Of a stretch of DNA of 64,000 bases, positions 1-10,702 are shown one piece after another (positions within the stretch are counted from its first letter, which is position 1; each line of letters starts with the position of its first letter). The DNA comes from Molanna angustata (Eukaryota > Arthropoda > Insecta > Trichoptera > Molannidae), in NCBI GenBank assembly GCA_963576475.1, contig OY754972.1, positions 35,750,556-35,814,555 of the forward strand. Reading direction: 5' to 3'. Under the pieces are notes generated by a model. The model made no database searches, had not been told where the DNA came from, and saw nothing but the letters and a program-made list of their open reading frames with translations. Position numbers and translations under genes: made by a program.

Positions 1-730
1 AAATACACCAGTTAGGTGAAAAGGCTTAGTGATTCCATTTTCATCAAATATGTGTTGTTTAAAGTATGTTCAAAAATATTATTTTATTTATGTATAACGA
101 AAGTTTAATTTCTAAGCGATGCGATGTTAAAATAACCGAATTTTCAAATATTATTTGTTTCAGTAAGAACTTAAGTACCTACCTATCTTCATAATATGTA
201 ACTAACAAAATAATTTATTTTGATTATAGGTAGGTACATAATATTACAATTCTCTGCCTACTTTGGATATTGAAACTTTCTCCCAAAAACAACTCCATTA
301 ATTCTACATAATTTCTTTCTATTTAACTATTTTACACAACTATATAGACGTATAAATATATTCAGCAATGCTTAAAGACTTCGAATAGAAAATAATTTAA
401 ATATCATAACACATAAATTGACAAACTTTGTCTTTGAGCAATGAGTTTCTGTGAAAATATAATATACATACCTACCTATAAAAATTTACGAAAACTTTAT
501 TCTATTGAAGCAAATGATCGCAGTGCTAGATAATTAATTAAGTTTACCTCGGAAATGTCGCTACGCAATTGTTTTATTATTGACGATAACACACTGCGGA
601 TGATGTAACTCGCTTAAGTAAGTCGAAAATACGCATCACAATGCTGAGACATGTGTTAGTTTCAGATTCGATTTTCAAGCAGTTTTCAACTGTATTTTTA
701 CACGAATAGTTATACGAGGCAACGGATTAT
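1..730. other. AT-rich sequence, nothing recognised
   Basis: No open frame, RNA-like fold or recognisable repeat terminus is visible. Short TACCTACCTA runs are scattered through it, a flavour common in insect intergenic DNA. Confidence 0.5.
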
Positions 731-975
731 AATAGTGCTTCCACTATTCTCTATTATCATCGTTTTCGAGTGCCCATTAGGAGACCAGTAATCGAATATA
801 GGTACAACAGACGAAAAAATATCTCACGTACATAGTTCAAAAATGAGGTTCACAGTTCATTCTAAATGCAGTGCGACAAGGCGAGACTGGTGTATAGAGT
901 TACACGTAGGTATTTGTCATGTTTCCTTTTATAAGTTTATGCACACCCACACAGCTGTCGCCGGTTATTCCACTC
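731..975 (-). mobile_element. Partial copy of the GAGGCACCGG long-TIR MITE
   Basis: The stretch begins with the terminal repeat block (AATAGTGCTTCCACT, then TTTTCGAGTG) also present at 48244-48656. It continues with the internal block that includes GAGGTTCAC and GAGACTGGTG. The order matches the reverse complement of the right part of the 48 kb copy. The outermost GAGGCACCGGCTTAG is missing and the far end is truncated where Helitron-like sequence begins. It is an old, diverged copy. Confidence 0.55.
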
Positions 976-976
976 A

Positions 977-1130
977 ATAGTTTGATACTTTATCTCCAAA
1001 TATACATTCATACCATTATGCTTTTTTCGTATTCTGGGTAGGAAAAAAGACTGACCTCCATACTATCCTATCCTGATATATAACTATATACCTACATGTT
1101 TTATGTAGAAAACAAAATAGGTTAAAATAC
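977..1130 (+). mobile_element. Fragment of the CCAACTGTCGAT Helitron-like family
   Basis: It matches the distal part of the full copy at 54591-55652 (the CTCCAAA, CATACCAT, ATTCTGG and GACCTC blocks, then the GTAGAAAACAAA-like block). This is the segment that resembles an RTE LINE tail. Read on the minus strand it gives QDRIVWRSVF, which is LINE-like. Both ends of the element are missing. Confidence 0.5.
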
Positions 1131-1324
1131 TTATTAATTTGTGCAATATGCATCACCAGGACCTTTTTGATTAATTTCGCATGTCTGTTTGAGTCGGTAA
1201 GCTTACCACCAAGCTTACTTAGTGGTAAACTAAAACAGCCTCTATTTAAAACAAGTTTTCTGTGTATTGAATTTTTATGCTCTCGTTGGTAAGAGATTCT
1301 GTTTACAATTCTCAATACCAAACA

Positions 1325-1440
1325 TGTATTTATTTATTTATTTAATATATCTTTACATTTATATGTCACAATGATAATAATATATACAATAATCGACCTC
1401 ACTAGGGCTGGCCTGTATTGAGGTCGATAATTTTACATAC
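1325..1440 (-). mobile_element. Probable 3' end of a non-LTR retrotransposon
   Basis: A TATTTATTTATTTA run (an A-rich tail on the minus strand) is followed by a block containing CCTCACTAGGG and GAGGTCG. The arrangement resembles the 3' ends at 10376-10600 and 29245-29536. No coding sequence remains. Family assignment is not possible from this piece. Confidence 0.35.
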
Positions 1441-1550
1441 CTAAATAGTAAAGACAGTAGGTAATTATAATATAACATTAATAAAAATAGTATATAACAT
1501 GACATAAAAGTATAGCAAAAATATAAAACCATAAGCAAATTAAATATAAA

Positions 1551-1632
1551 CTAGTTGCATGTAACACATGAGATCCAACTGTCGATAGCGATAGTACGTA
1601 TAATTGAAGAATTAGTACCAAACTATAAACCC
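1551..1632 (-). mobile_element. Isolated 3' terminal piece of the CCAACTGTCGAT Helitron-like family
   Basis: It starts with CTAGTTGCATGTAACACATG and carries the subterminal CCAACTGTCGAT. It stops after the ACCAAACTATAAACC block. An almost identical terminus begins again 35 bases further on, at 1667, so two 3' ends lie in tandem. Confidence 0.65.
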
Positions 1633-1666
1633 TGGGGGATAAGCTTCTTTAAAGATTTATATAAAA

Positions 1667-2651
1667 CTAGTTGCATGCAACACATGAGATCCAACTGTCG
1701 ATAGCCATAGTACGTATAGTTGAAGAATAAGTACCAAACTATAAACCCATAAATACAAATTATTTAATATTTTAAGATATTTGGTTTTCTATACAACACA
1801 TGTACCTAGGTATGTATGTATATCAAGATAGGATAGTATGGAGGTCAGTCCTTTGATCCTACCCAGAATATGAAAACAGCATGATGGTATGTATGTATGT
1901 TTGGAGATTCAAGTATCAAACTAGTCTTCTTACATATTGTGTATAGGCGACTACCATACAAATTGTATGAAGTGATGTCGTCACTAAATTCAATTTTTAT
2001 AAAAATTGTTTAAAAAATTTGAGATTTACTTCTACAATATGAATATTTTTCATAGAAAATTAAATTATCTAGTTGGGGTGTTTCGGCTTTTTTCGATATT
2101 TTTAAAATATTTGGAAATATAGGCAGTTAAACTCATAAATTTATCATAAAAAAAATATTTTTCTTAATAAAAAAGGAGAAACCCTGGAATTTAAAAAAAA
2201 AACTGATTTGAGATTTTGTATTTGTCTATGTTTATACCAAATTTCAGTGTTCAAGCTTTTATGGTTTCTGAGATACATGGAAAAATAAACCAAAATTTCA
2301 AAAGTTGATAACCCCTAACTCAAACAAAAATTCACAATTCTGAGTATAAAAGTTTTGTAGACCTATAACTGTTTATATATTCTGAAAATTTGGGTTCTGT
2401 AAATTGAGCTGATCAAAAGTTATAAGGGACGGACGGACACACACACAGACAAAACTCACATAAAATGTTCTACTCCAAATTCTGAGTAAATCCATGTATG
2501 GGAACATATATGCTGCGAGGCCTCTAGTTGGTGTTATTAGCATGCAAAAAGTCCACTACGCCATACAAAATGTTCCTTCGTACACGCATCTTGGCTTAAT
2601 AACGTCGATTTATTCAGAGAATTGAATTCTCATGAACGAATCGACAGTTGG
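1667..2651 (-). mobile_element. Helitron-like element, CCAACTGTCGAT family, near full length
   Basis: Read on the minus strand, the element starts CCAACTGTCGATTCGTTCAT (end at 2651) and finishes CATGCAACTAG (at 1667). The 12-bp CCAACTGTCGAT is terminal at the 5' end. Its inverted partner lies about 24 bases inside the 3' end, next to a small hairpin (CATGT/ACATG; the stem is imperfect in this copy, CATGT/GCATG). Such asymmetric terminal repeats with a 3' hairpin are reported for Helentron-type rolling-circle elements. Internal marks are the GGACGGACGG/ACACACACAC stretch near 2430 and the RTE-tail-like block near 1825-1900. No transposase is encoded, so it is non-autonomous. Confidence 0.65.
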
Positions 2652-3572
2652 AATCCAAAAAAAACAACATAGACAATGAATCCAGAGCTATGTATAATAT
2701 ATACTGAGCTGCAGCTAACTACAGTTGGGTACCTGTGACGATAACTGCAACAATAATAATTATATACATCACAACTCTAGGCTCACTATATATTACATTG
2801 ACAAGTATTTATACAAAGTATTGGTGTGACCATACGTTCTGAATAAATTAGTGGGCAAATTATTTGATAATATTAAGCATATTTACACAATTTGAGATTA
2901 TATAAGATTTTAACTGTAAACATTGTACTAGTACTTATATTATTTTTCGGCTATATTAATAATAATTATTTCTTACTCGATTTTCTGCCAAAACCTTCCT
3001 CATAGTAATGTTTATTTAATTGTTGTGCGGAGAAATAATTATGAAGGATGGCTATTATAAAAAAAAATATTTTATGTAGGGTAAAAAAAATATGGGAGAA
3101 ATAAAATCATCACCAAATCATTAAAAGATATTTATTTAATTACTCTTGTTTGATTAAAAATTTCAAAGACTATTTCCAAGTCCTAATGCGTCATTATTAT
3201 TGAGTGAAATTAAATTTGTGAAAAGCCTTAATTACTCGCGCATAAAACTCCACAGTGATTATAATAAAAACACTCCTAAATGGAGTGAGAGAGGGTTGGA
3301 AGATCGTTTTTGAAAACCCTTTGCAGATGCCTTGTACCAACATTAATTAAATTCAAATTTGAGTATGTAAATATCTCTCGTTGTGGGAATTGTAAACGGG
3401 ATATTAATATCTTATACGTTATCTTCTCGTCCATGGATTATATGTATTTTCGGTAAAATAAAAACAAAATATAAACCAAACAATTTTCCACCTAACCTTA
3501 AAACAATCGACGCTTTTTAAAGATTCTGTTAAAAACATCCTATCAGTTTGTTACCTCATTATACATAAATAA
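2652..3572. other. Unannotated AT-rich interval
   Basis: I see no sustained reading frame, terminal repeat or RNA gene here. Confidence 0.45.
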
Positions 3573-3838
3573 TGTGGTATATAGTATTTACATACCATAT
3601 TCACATTTTGTGATATCCTCGGAGATCGTCGGCAATTGTCGGCGGTGTTCGGAAAAAACAAAAGATTCGATCGTTTGGGTTATTCCGTGAAAAACCGTTT
3701 ACATATAAACAACGTCTGTCTAGTTAATTTAATAAGAAGTGTGCTATTATAAATTAAAATGTATATTGTTTGTATTTAATAATTTGTATAATAAAGTGGT
3801 ATTAATAAACAAAGTAATCTTTATTAAAAGATACCACA
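3573..3838 (+). mobile_element. Solo LTR of an LTR retrotransposon
   Basis: The 266-bp block begins TGTGGTAT and ends ATACCACA, a perfect 8-bp inverted pair with the canonical TG...CA ends. It is flanked on both sides by the same 5 bases, AATAA (3568-3572 and 3839-3843), as expected for integrase-made target duplications. AATAAA-type signals sit near the right end. No gag or pol sequence adjoins it, so it is best read as a solo LTR left by LTR-LTR recombination. The strand was chosen from the polyadenylation-like signal. The 5-bp duplication fits Gypsy- or BEL-type elements, but the family is not identifiable. Confidence 0.72.
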
Positions 3839-3989
3839 AATAACTTCACACCGTATCCCTAATGGGACAGTCAAAGAATAGAACGAGAATAGATCGTCAA
3901 ATAACGTCGAATAAAGTAAGAGAATAGAACGTCATATTTAGACACGCATCCATTGTCTCAGTAATATATGTACATGTTCGTCTGTTGCT

Positions 3990-4235
3990 CATTGTTGAAC
4001 CTTCTTACATAATATAATTTCTTTTAGAATATCATTCATATGGTCCTGCCATCCTTTTTTTGGATAACCTCTTGTTACGTTCCTGTCCACCATTCTACCC
4101 ATATGGCCATACCATATTACATAATGTGCTAACTTTCATTCTAATAATGACATCTTTCTTCGTCTTGCATTCATTCCTTGTGTCCTCATTTCTTACCCTG
4201 TTATGCAGATTCCTATAACACATTGAAGCACCTAA
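3990..4235 (-). pseudogene. Degraded RTE-like LINE, C-terminal RT region
   Basis: The reverse complement, with frame changes, reads pieces of the region conserved in the better copies at 37713 and 39463: NRVRNEDTRNEC, KKDVIIRMKV, then the HDHMNDIL-like stretch. It is shot through with indels and stops, is 5' truncated and lacks the tail. Confidence 0.6.
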
Positions 4236-5761
4236 CTATACGAATGTTTTGATATTCTGAAGATTGATATAAAGAAATTAAAATGAAAAAAGGGCAAGAC
4301 TAGTTAATTATAAAACGGAAATAGTTTAAAGTGACAATTCTGGTGAACATGTTTTTGTTATTAATGACTTAAATATTCATAAAAAAATTAATTCGTTTTC
4401 GGAATATATCATTTAAATTATTGTTCAATGCTCAGACATTTTTTAGCTTTTAAGAAAGCTTCTCTACCTGCCAATACTTTAAAAATTTGTTTGTTTTCTT
4501 GTCGGTCTGTCTGTATATAAATAAGAACAGTAAATTATTTAACAAAAAATATAAAACCACGAATGAAACACAAATTACAGAGTTACGGTCCATTTAAAAT
4601 TATTTATTAATTAACTGATTATTAATATTTTATTCATCAATTAATAGATTATTTATACTATTTCATTAATTGACTATCTTATAAATTGTTAAAAAAATCG
4701 TTAGTTGTTTATTTATCATTTGATTGTTAGTAAATTATTTTTTAATCAAGTGATTATGTTAAATTTATCTAACTGTCAATTTGTTCAAGAGAACTTTGTT
4801 CTCTTAACAAATTTTGAATTCGATGATTTATAAAATGGAATAATTGATACATCATTCGTATGTAAGTGCATATTATTTGTAGTTGTATCAAACCAATTAA
4901 TATTTTTTTTTTGATTTTGTGCAATTACTCTAAATGTTTTGATTTCATATATAAATATTATTTTTTGTAACAATTAGATATAAAGTGTTTTTTTTTTCAG
5001 AATGTAGGAGTATTTTGTACTTTTAATTTCAATATTAGACATGATAATTTAATACACAATGTTCCATTTTTTGATTACATCAACTATTATTGGACTAAAA
5101 GCACATCGCAGGATAAATGCTAAATAACTAATACCCTCTTCTGGAAATGGGCCAACATCTGATCTCTGGAGGCTGGACGGTTGGTTTCCTGTAACACTAG
5201 GGTGTGCTTACATCTCTCTGTATAATTCACTTTACCACCGCTCTACGGTGACGACTAATCTCTGAGGTTGTATGCTTTATGAATAAGTTAATTTGAGCCT
5301 AACTAAACGAAGGCGTAATCCTATTTAGGGCCACTTATTTCCTCTGGAAACCAACCCGACACACCAAGATGTGAAGTCAGATTTGACCCGCTTAATTACA
5401 CTAGACTAAAATCTATCCAAAATGGGTTACTTAAAAAAATAACAACACAGAACATGGAGTAGACTAGTGTTATTTTTCTACTCCTGTATTTTTGGTTTTA
5501 CTCATCTTATTTTTTTTATATAAAATATTATGTTTCTGTACAAAATATACAATTCAGTGAAGTGTTTTTACTATCCTGGCACAAATCAAATGGGAGAGTT
5601 TACATTATGCCTCCTTCCAGTCCCTAGGCACCCTCACCTTTCCCCTTCAGTATGAATTGAAGCAAGTGTTTTTTTTTCTCCTATAATTATGCGACCTATA
5701 TATTATATGCGATCTTGCGGTCATTTATTGTCGACAGGAATTACCTGGTTGTTTTGTCTCA
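4236..5761. other. AT-rich interval without recognisable genes
   Basis: Mostly simple AT sequence. The more complex block 5120-5400 (including CTCTGAGGTTGT and CCAACCCGACAC) could be an old repeat, but it has no second copy in this window. Confidence 0.4.
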
Positions 5762-5866
5762 ACTTAAGGCATCTGAGTTTGTAACCGAATCTGTCCAAGG
5801 TATTTTGAGCATTCTGCGATGCAACCACATTTCAAAAGCTTCCAAATAGTTCAGCACCAACAGTAA
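5762..5866 (-). pseudogene. Short LINE RT C-terminal fragment
   Basis: The reverse complement reads LNYLEAFEMWLHRRMLKIPW, continuing TDSVTNSD. This is the strongly conserved LEAFEMWIHRRMLKISW block of an insect non-LTR retrotransposon, also present at 7400-7470 and 8130-8200. Only about 35 codons survive. Confidence 0.65.
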
Positions 5867-7139
5867 TAACAGTACATAATAGGTATACCTAGATAAATCA
5901 AAACAGATTATCATTATCTCGTTTGATTTAATATAAAATTAGCTCATGGAGCTCTCTAAATTAGTAATCTCGGTAATCTAGCAATGTTCAAAAAGAATAA
6001 TCGACGAATGTGAATAAAAGATTCACACTTGTGGACTGACATTGACCTGAGATATTTTTATTGGTGTGGTGAAGATCTCTGTATAACACAAACTTGAATT
6101 AAGGCATCATAACTATTACAGAATTTTTCGAAGGCATTGAAATTGTTCTTCGAGATCACAAAATCCACATGATAGATGGGACCTTGAACAGACCCCCATG
6201 GACACCAACGAGGTGCTGCGATCTATAAAAGTACACCATTGGGTGGCAGCAATTCCTTGATTCCTCACGTCAGGAAAACAGACAAACATTTAAGAGCCTT
6301 TTTCCATTTAAATATCTATTGACAAAATATAACCCAGAGAGATCTTGACCTCTTTTTACTGCAATGAATGCAACGTTTTATGATCTTCGGACTTTTCCCG
6401 TGTTCAGAAGTATTTCAGAAGGTAAGAGAGTATTGGGATATTCGGATATTTAGAGTTGTTATTCAGCGGTTAACGTCAATAAACCGTCATCAGCTGAAGC
6501 CTAATGTGCAACTTTGTGAAGGGTATTTTTTTCCTTTTCCAAAATAAAAAAATCAGGAATATAAGCCAAAAATGCTGCTTTCGACATTCCATATATGACT
6601 GGTCACTATACAAACACTATTGCGCGAAATCAAAAGAACTTTTTATAACATAGACCTTGGTCGTCATCGTGGTTTATCAGTTATCGAAATATAATATAAT
6701 GACATGTGTGACTTTTAGCTGTAAAAATAAAAAAAAACTTATTTTACGTATCCGGATATACAAAGGACTTTCCACACCAATACGTTGCAGCAGAAATTGC
6801 CACATCATTTTCCACAACTTCGTTACATCCCTGTACCATGTTTCGGTAGACAAGAAGATGCTTATCATCTTGAACCTCACCATTACCCGTCGCTCTCGAA
6901 AATCAAGCCTACTCAATAATAAGTGTTACCTACTCAATAATAAGTGTTATGGAAAACAATGCGATACATTTTTTATGATATATTATTTAGTGAATCGAAG
7001 TATTCCTGTCTCGCTCTCATCTAGCAAGAGGATTGTATAAATACATATGTAGTACGTTTGGAAATGGAAATACCTAGAATCCAAAATTAAAATACAGCTA
7101 TTGGAGCAGGTTTTTTTTTTATTTGAAGAAATTATCACG
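5867..7139. other. Unannotated interval
   Basis: The open frames at 6657-7040 and 7189-6983 have no protein-like composition or recognisable motif and overlap each other on opposite strands. I treat them as chance. CTACTCAATAATAAGTGTTA occurs twice in tandem near 6910-6950. Confidence 0.4.
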
Positions 7140-7745
7140 CAAACGTACGCCTCAATTTGGGCGGTGTTGACGGTGAAAGGGTGAAACAATTTAAATACCT
7201 GGGCAGTATTATTACCGAAAACCTAGACCCTGATATTGAAATTAAATGCAAGATAGAAGCGGCCCGTGATACTTTTAATAAAATGAGAATCTTCTCTGTA
7301 ATGACGACATCAATCTGAAACTACGCCAAATGATGATCAAATGCTATGTATGGTCGGTCCTACTCTACGGTGTTGAGGCGTGGACCCTCAAGGTTGGTAC
7401 CGTAATCCGCCTGGAAGCGTTCGAAATGTGGATTCACCGTAAAATGCTAAGGATATCTTGGACCGACATGGTAAGCAACGTTATTTACGACAGTCAAGCT
7501 CCGTAAAACTTCATATTTTGGTCAAATAATGAGAGGCGAAAAATACTCTTACAGTTGATCATAAAAGGGTAGATTAAGGGCCGTAGAGGGGTCGTCAAGA
7601 AGCTGCTATCCTGGCTTCGTAACGTTCGGGAGTGGACCGGAGTGAGGCGTGTGGAGGACTTGTTCCGCACCGCACAGGACAGGGAAAGTTTCGCCCGAGT
7701 GATCGTCAACGTCCGGGGGACGCGACAGGACACATAAAGAAGAAA
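7140..7745 (+). pseudogene. Non-LTR retrotransposon, RT C-terminal region with 3' end
   Basis: Translation across frame breaks gives KYLGSIITENLDPDIEIKCK, then WSVLLYGVEAWTLKV, LEAFEMWIHRKMLRISW, LRNFREWTG and AQDRESFARVIVN. This is the thumb and C-terminal part of reverse transcriptase from an insect LINE of the AFEMW type. It terminates in an AAGAAGAAAAAGAAGAAG tail at about 7735-7756. It is 5' truncated, without the catalytic YADD region, and has several stops. Its 3' end faces the 3' end of a related copy on the other strand 60 bases away. Confidence 0.75.
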
Positions 7746-7804
7746 AAGAAGAAGCACCTTTTCAAAGCCCTGTACCTCGGTATCTATGAGAGTAAAAATA
7801 AGGT

Positions 7805-8232
7805 TTATTCTTCTTCTTTTTCTCGTTCATTTAAGGTCCTACGCACGTTGACGATCACCATTAAGAAAGCCGCCCTGTCCTGGGCAGTGTGAAACAGTTC
7901 CTCCACAGTTTTCATACCGGTCCATTCCCGGAAATTTCGAAGCCACAAATGTTGCCTTCTTCCGACACCTCTACGACCCTCGATCTTCCCCTTCATAACA
8001 AACTGAATGATGCTATATATTTCACCCCTCAGAATATGGCCGAAGTACGACACAATAACGAACTTAACATTGGTGAATAATTCTCTATTGGTGTTGGCTC
8101 TACGTAGTACCTCAGTGTTACTGACCATTTCAGCATTCTGCGGTGGATCCACATTTCGAATGCTTCAAGGCTGTTTATAATATCAACATTGAGAGTCCAC
8201 GCCTCAACCCAATAAAAAAGAACTGACCACAC
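7805..8232 (-). pseudogene. Second copy of the AFEMW-type LINE, opposite strand
   Basis: The minus strand reads WSVLFYWVEAWTLNV, LEAFEMWIHRRMLKW, GKIEGRRGVGRRQHLW and LRNFREWTGMKTVEELF. It ends in a GAGAAAAAGAAGAAGAATA tail at 7805. A frameshift separates the two halves. It aligns with 7340-7745 but differs enough that it is not a recent inverted duplication. Confidence 0.75.
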
Positions 8233-8239
8233 ATAAAAC

Positions 8240-8418
8240 TTCTTTTTTTATAAAATGAATATGTCCTTGTTAAACAAGTACATATACATCTTCCTACGTT
8301 CCCTAAAATAAGCATATAAATGCTTGTGCTATAGGTGAACGAAATCGGTCGAGGCAGGATTCGAACTCGCGACCACTGGATTGGTAACCCAGCGCGCTAA
8401 CCGCTCTGCCATCGATCC
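8240..8418 (-). mobile_element. tRNA-derived SINE, family 1
   Basis: The minus strand starts with a tRNA-like head: GGATCGATGGCAGAGCGG (A-box region), a 5-bp anticodon stem with loop TTACCAA, and AGTTCGAATCC (B box). A conserved unrelated body follows (ATTTCGTTCACC, TTTTAGGGAACGTAGGAAG, ending AGGACATATTCAT-like), then an A-rich tail. The same head and body occur at 24501-24671, so this is a dispersed SINE and not a tRNA gene. The internal boxes should recruit RNA polymerase III. Confidence 0.8.
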
Positions 8419-8745
8419 ATCTAATATTTACTTAACCAATCTTTGTCTCAGCTTTAAGTTTATACTGTCTTCGAGAAGATTTTTCATTTTTTTAAAATGC
8501 CTATCGGTACGTTTCTATTCTGCACTTTATTTCGGTGTCAGCGTCTAGATTTTTGGTAATTATACTGCCAAAGAGCAATTATTGTTTAACCCTTTCGATA
8601 CAAACATCTTTAAGTTGGAGATTTGTATTTGAATAGCTATTCCGGCCAAAAATCATCATTTTTGTTTTATTCATGATATTTAAAGAAAATTAAATTTTCT
8701 ACATTTTTTGATAAATATGGTATACACAAATGTATAACATAGGCA

Positions 8746-9348
8746 TTTTTTAACAGATTTTTAATTACAGCCATCTATGGGTGAAATTATGAACAACAAT
8801 CTTATTATTTTTTATTTATTTTGTTGTAACGCCATCTATTGAGAGAATTGTTTTTTTGTAAATAATGAAAGCTACAATTCTTATATCTGAGGTGACAATG
8901 CATTATTCGCATAGAAGTCACCCCTGAATTGCGCCAGACTTATAAGGTCATTTTTGTCTTATTAACCTACTTGTACCAATGTGTAAGTAATCGAATATTT
9001 TTATTATTGCATATGCGCAAACATTGGATTTTTTTCCCTGTCGGGAGTCAACATAATATAGAATATATAGAACTTTCTTACAATATATAGAACTTTCAAA
9101 ATTGAATTGATAGGGATCTCATTAAAAAGGCATAATTGGTGAACGTTGCGCAAGCGCATAAAGTGATCACGTAAACCAGCCGATGACAGGTCGTAAGCCC
9201 TGTAGGTGCCTTGATTTCCCGGTTCTCCTACAATAAATATTCCAACTTCGTCTCTATTGAGATAATTAAAAATCTGTTAAAAAATATCTTTGACTCCCGA
9301 CAGGGAAAAAAATCCAATGTTTGCGCATATGCAATAATAAAAATATTC
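8746..9348. mobile_element. Composite inverted-repeat element, copy 1
   Basis: Two interleaved perfect inverted pairs are present: 22 bp at 8746-8767/9263-9284 (TTAACAGATTTTTAATTA core), and 59 bp at 8993-9051/9290-9348 (containing CATATGCGCAAACATTGG and CCCTGTCGGGAGTCAA). The middle holds blocks shared with 31790-32178 and 50243-50845 (GCGCAAGCGCATAAAGTGAT, GGTCGTAAGCCCTGTAGGTG), in a different order and orientation. No transposase is encoded. It behaves like a foldback-type non-autonomous DNA transposon whose modules have been inverted between copies. Confidence 0.65.
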
Positions 9349-10195
9349 TATAACATAGGCGATATTAGCAAAACAATGAAAAAAGCAAGGAATCCCGCAC
9401 CCCATTCTCAACCTATGGATGGATACTAGGCTATATAATGTTAATATGAAGACAAAGTACTAATCTTGGAAAGAAAACAATAATTATAAATATACTATAT
9501 TAAGATGTCTTGCGAAAACAGGTGTTAATGACAGTAAAGTGTAACATATGTAATTAGGAAGGAAGATTGAACGAAATAACTAAACAAATGTATTATTGTG
9601 AATAATTGCTGGACATATTTATTTGATACTTACCCAATCATTCAACACGTTATAAGTATGTTTAAGTAGGTATATACAAAACTATTATTCTTCGAATGAA
9701 ACACAAAATACTACTTCCTGTGAAGGAATTAACACTTATTCATTTGAAAAACATTTTCTTCCTTCGCAAAACTAATTTGACACCGCCTGAATTAATATTA
9801 GATATTAATATTCCCCCAAGACTTATTTTGATATTCGTTGAAAGAAAATGAGATCGAAAATGTTAAGTACCTAGTTACGTTCAAATAAGGTTTGTTTATC
9901 GTCTTAACAAAATAATATACGTAGGTACCAATAAATTATTTGTCTCGTATTTCTTCAGTGAAATAATAAAATGAGTCGCTACTTTTCTTATCGGAATTCC
10001 TTTGATTAACCCCATTTCTTCGGATCGTATTTCAACAAGAATCAAAACGTACGAGGATTATTATTATTTAACGATTTGATTTTTTGGCTTTGTGGATGGG
10101 AATTCGATACATCGTACAATGCAATACAACAGGAAAAATAACATTTCACATAGTGGACAGGCTGGCAACCTTCTTCCTTCGAGTCGAGGATATAA
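9349..10195. other. Unannotated AT-rich interval
   Basis: No gene, tail or terminal repeat is visible. Confidence 0.45.
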
Positions 10196-10318
10196 GGCAA
10201 CTATAGCTATAGTGAGGGCCTTCCCTAGTTCTATCCGGTATGGAGCGGTATGAAGACGGGGAGATTAAGGTAGTTTTACACGTATTGAAAATGTTAAATG
10301 GATTTTTTTTTACAAATG

Positions 10319-10352
10319 TACCATCACGTCATGTACCTCGTGGGTTTGGCAG
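10319..10352 (-). pseudogene. Last codons of an RTE-like LINE
   Basis: The reverse complement matches the terminal TCTGCC-CCCG-GAGG-ACATG-CGTGATGG block (SAYPVRDMA-stop) of the copies at 38090 and 40470. Only about 11 codons remain. Confidence 0.5.
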
Positions 10353-10375
10353 AGTTAACTTAGTATCACACATTT

Positions 10376-10600
10376 TTATTTATTTATTTATTTTTCACAC
10401 TATGCATGTATATGTATATAAAGTCGGTACAATATATAACTACCACCTAAGTATGAAGGTATATCTGTTCCAGGGACATTTTATACATGCAGATGTGTAT
10501 CTTGTAATAATACCTATAAAAACAATACAAAGTTTTAACTTGCTTTTACCTCACTAGGAAGAAATCCCGTGTTGAGGTAGGTATTTACAAAATATAGAAC
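10376..10600 (-). mobile_element. Probable LINE 3' end
   Basis: A TTTATTTATTTATTTATTTT run, followed by a 3'-UTR-like block containing TTTTACCTCACTAGGAAG and GTGTTGAGGTAGG. The layout resembles 1325-1440 and 29245-29536, which suggests related LINE 3' ends on the minus strand. No coding sequence is attached. Confidence 0.4.
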
Positions 10601-10617
10601 ATATGTACATAGGTACA

Positions 10618-10702
10618 CATAATATTAAGATAATATTATTTAATAATATTATTTAGTATTTAATAATATTATTTAGTATACACATAATACTATTTAGTAT
10701 TA
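10618..10702. repeat. Short AT-rich tandem repeat
   Basis: AATAATATTATTTAGTATT-like units of about 20 bp recur three to four times. Confidence 0.6.
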
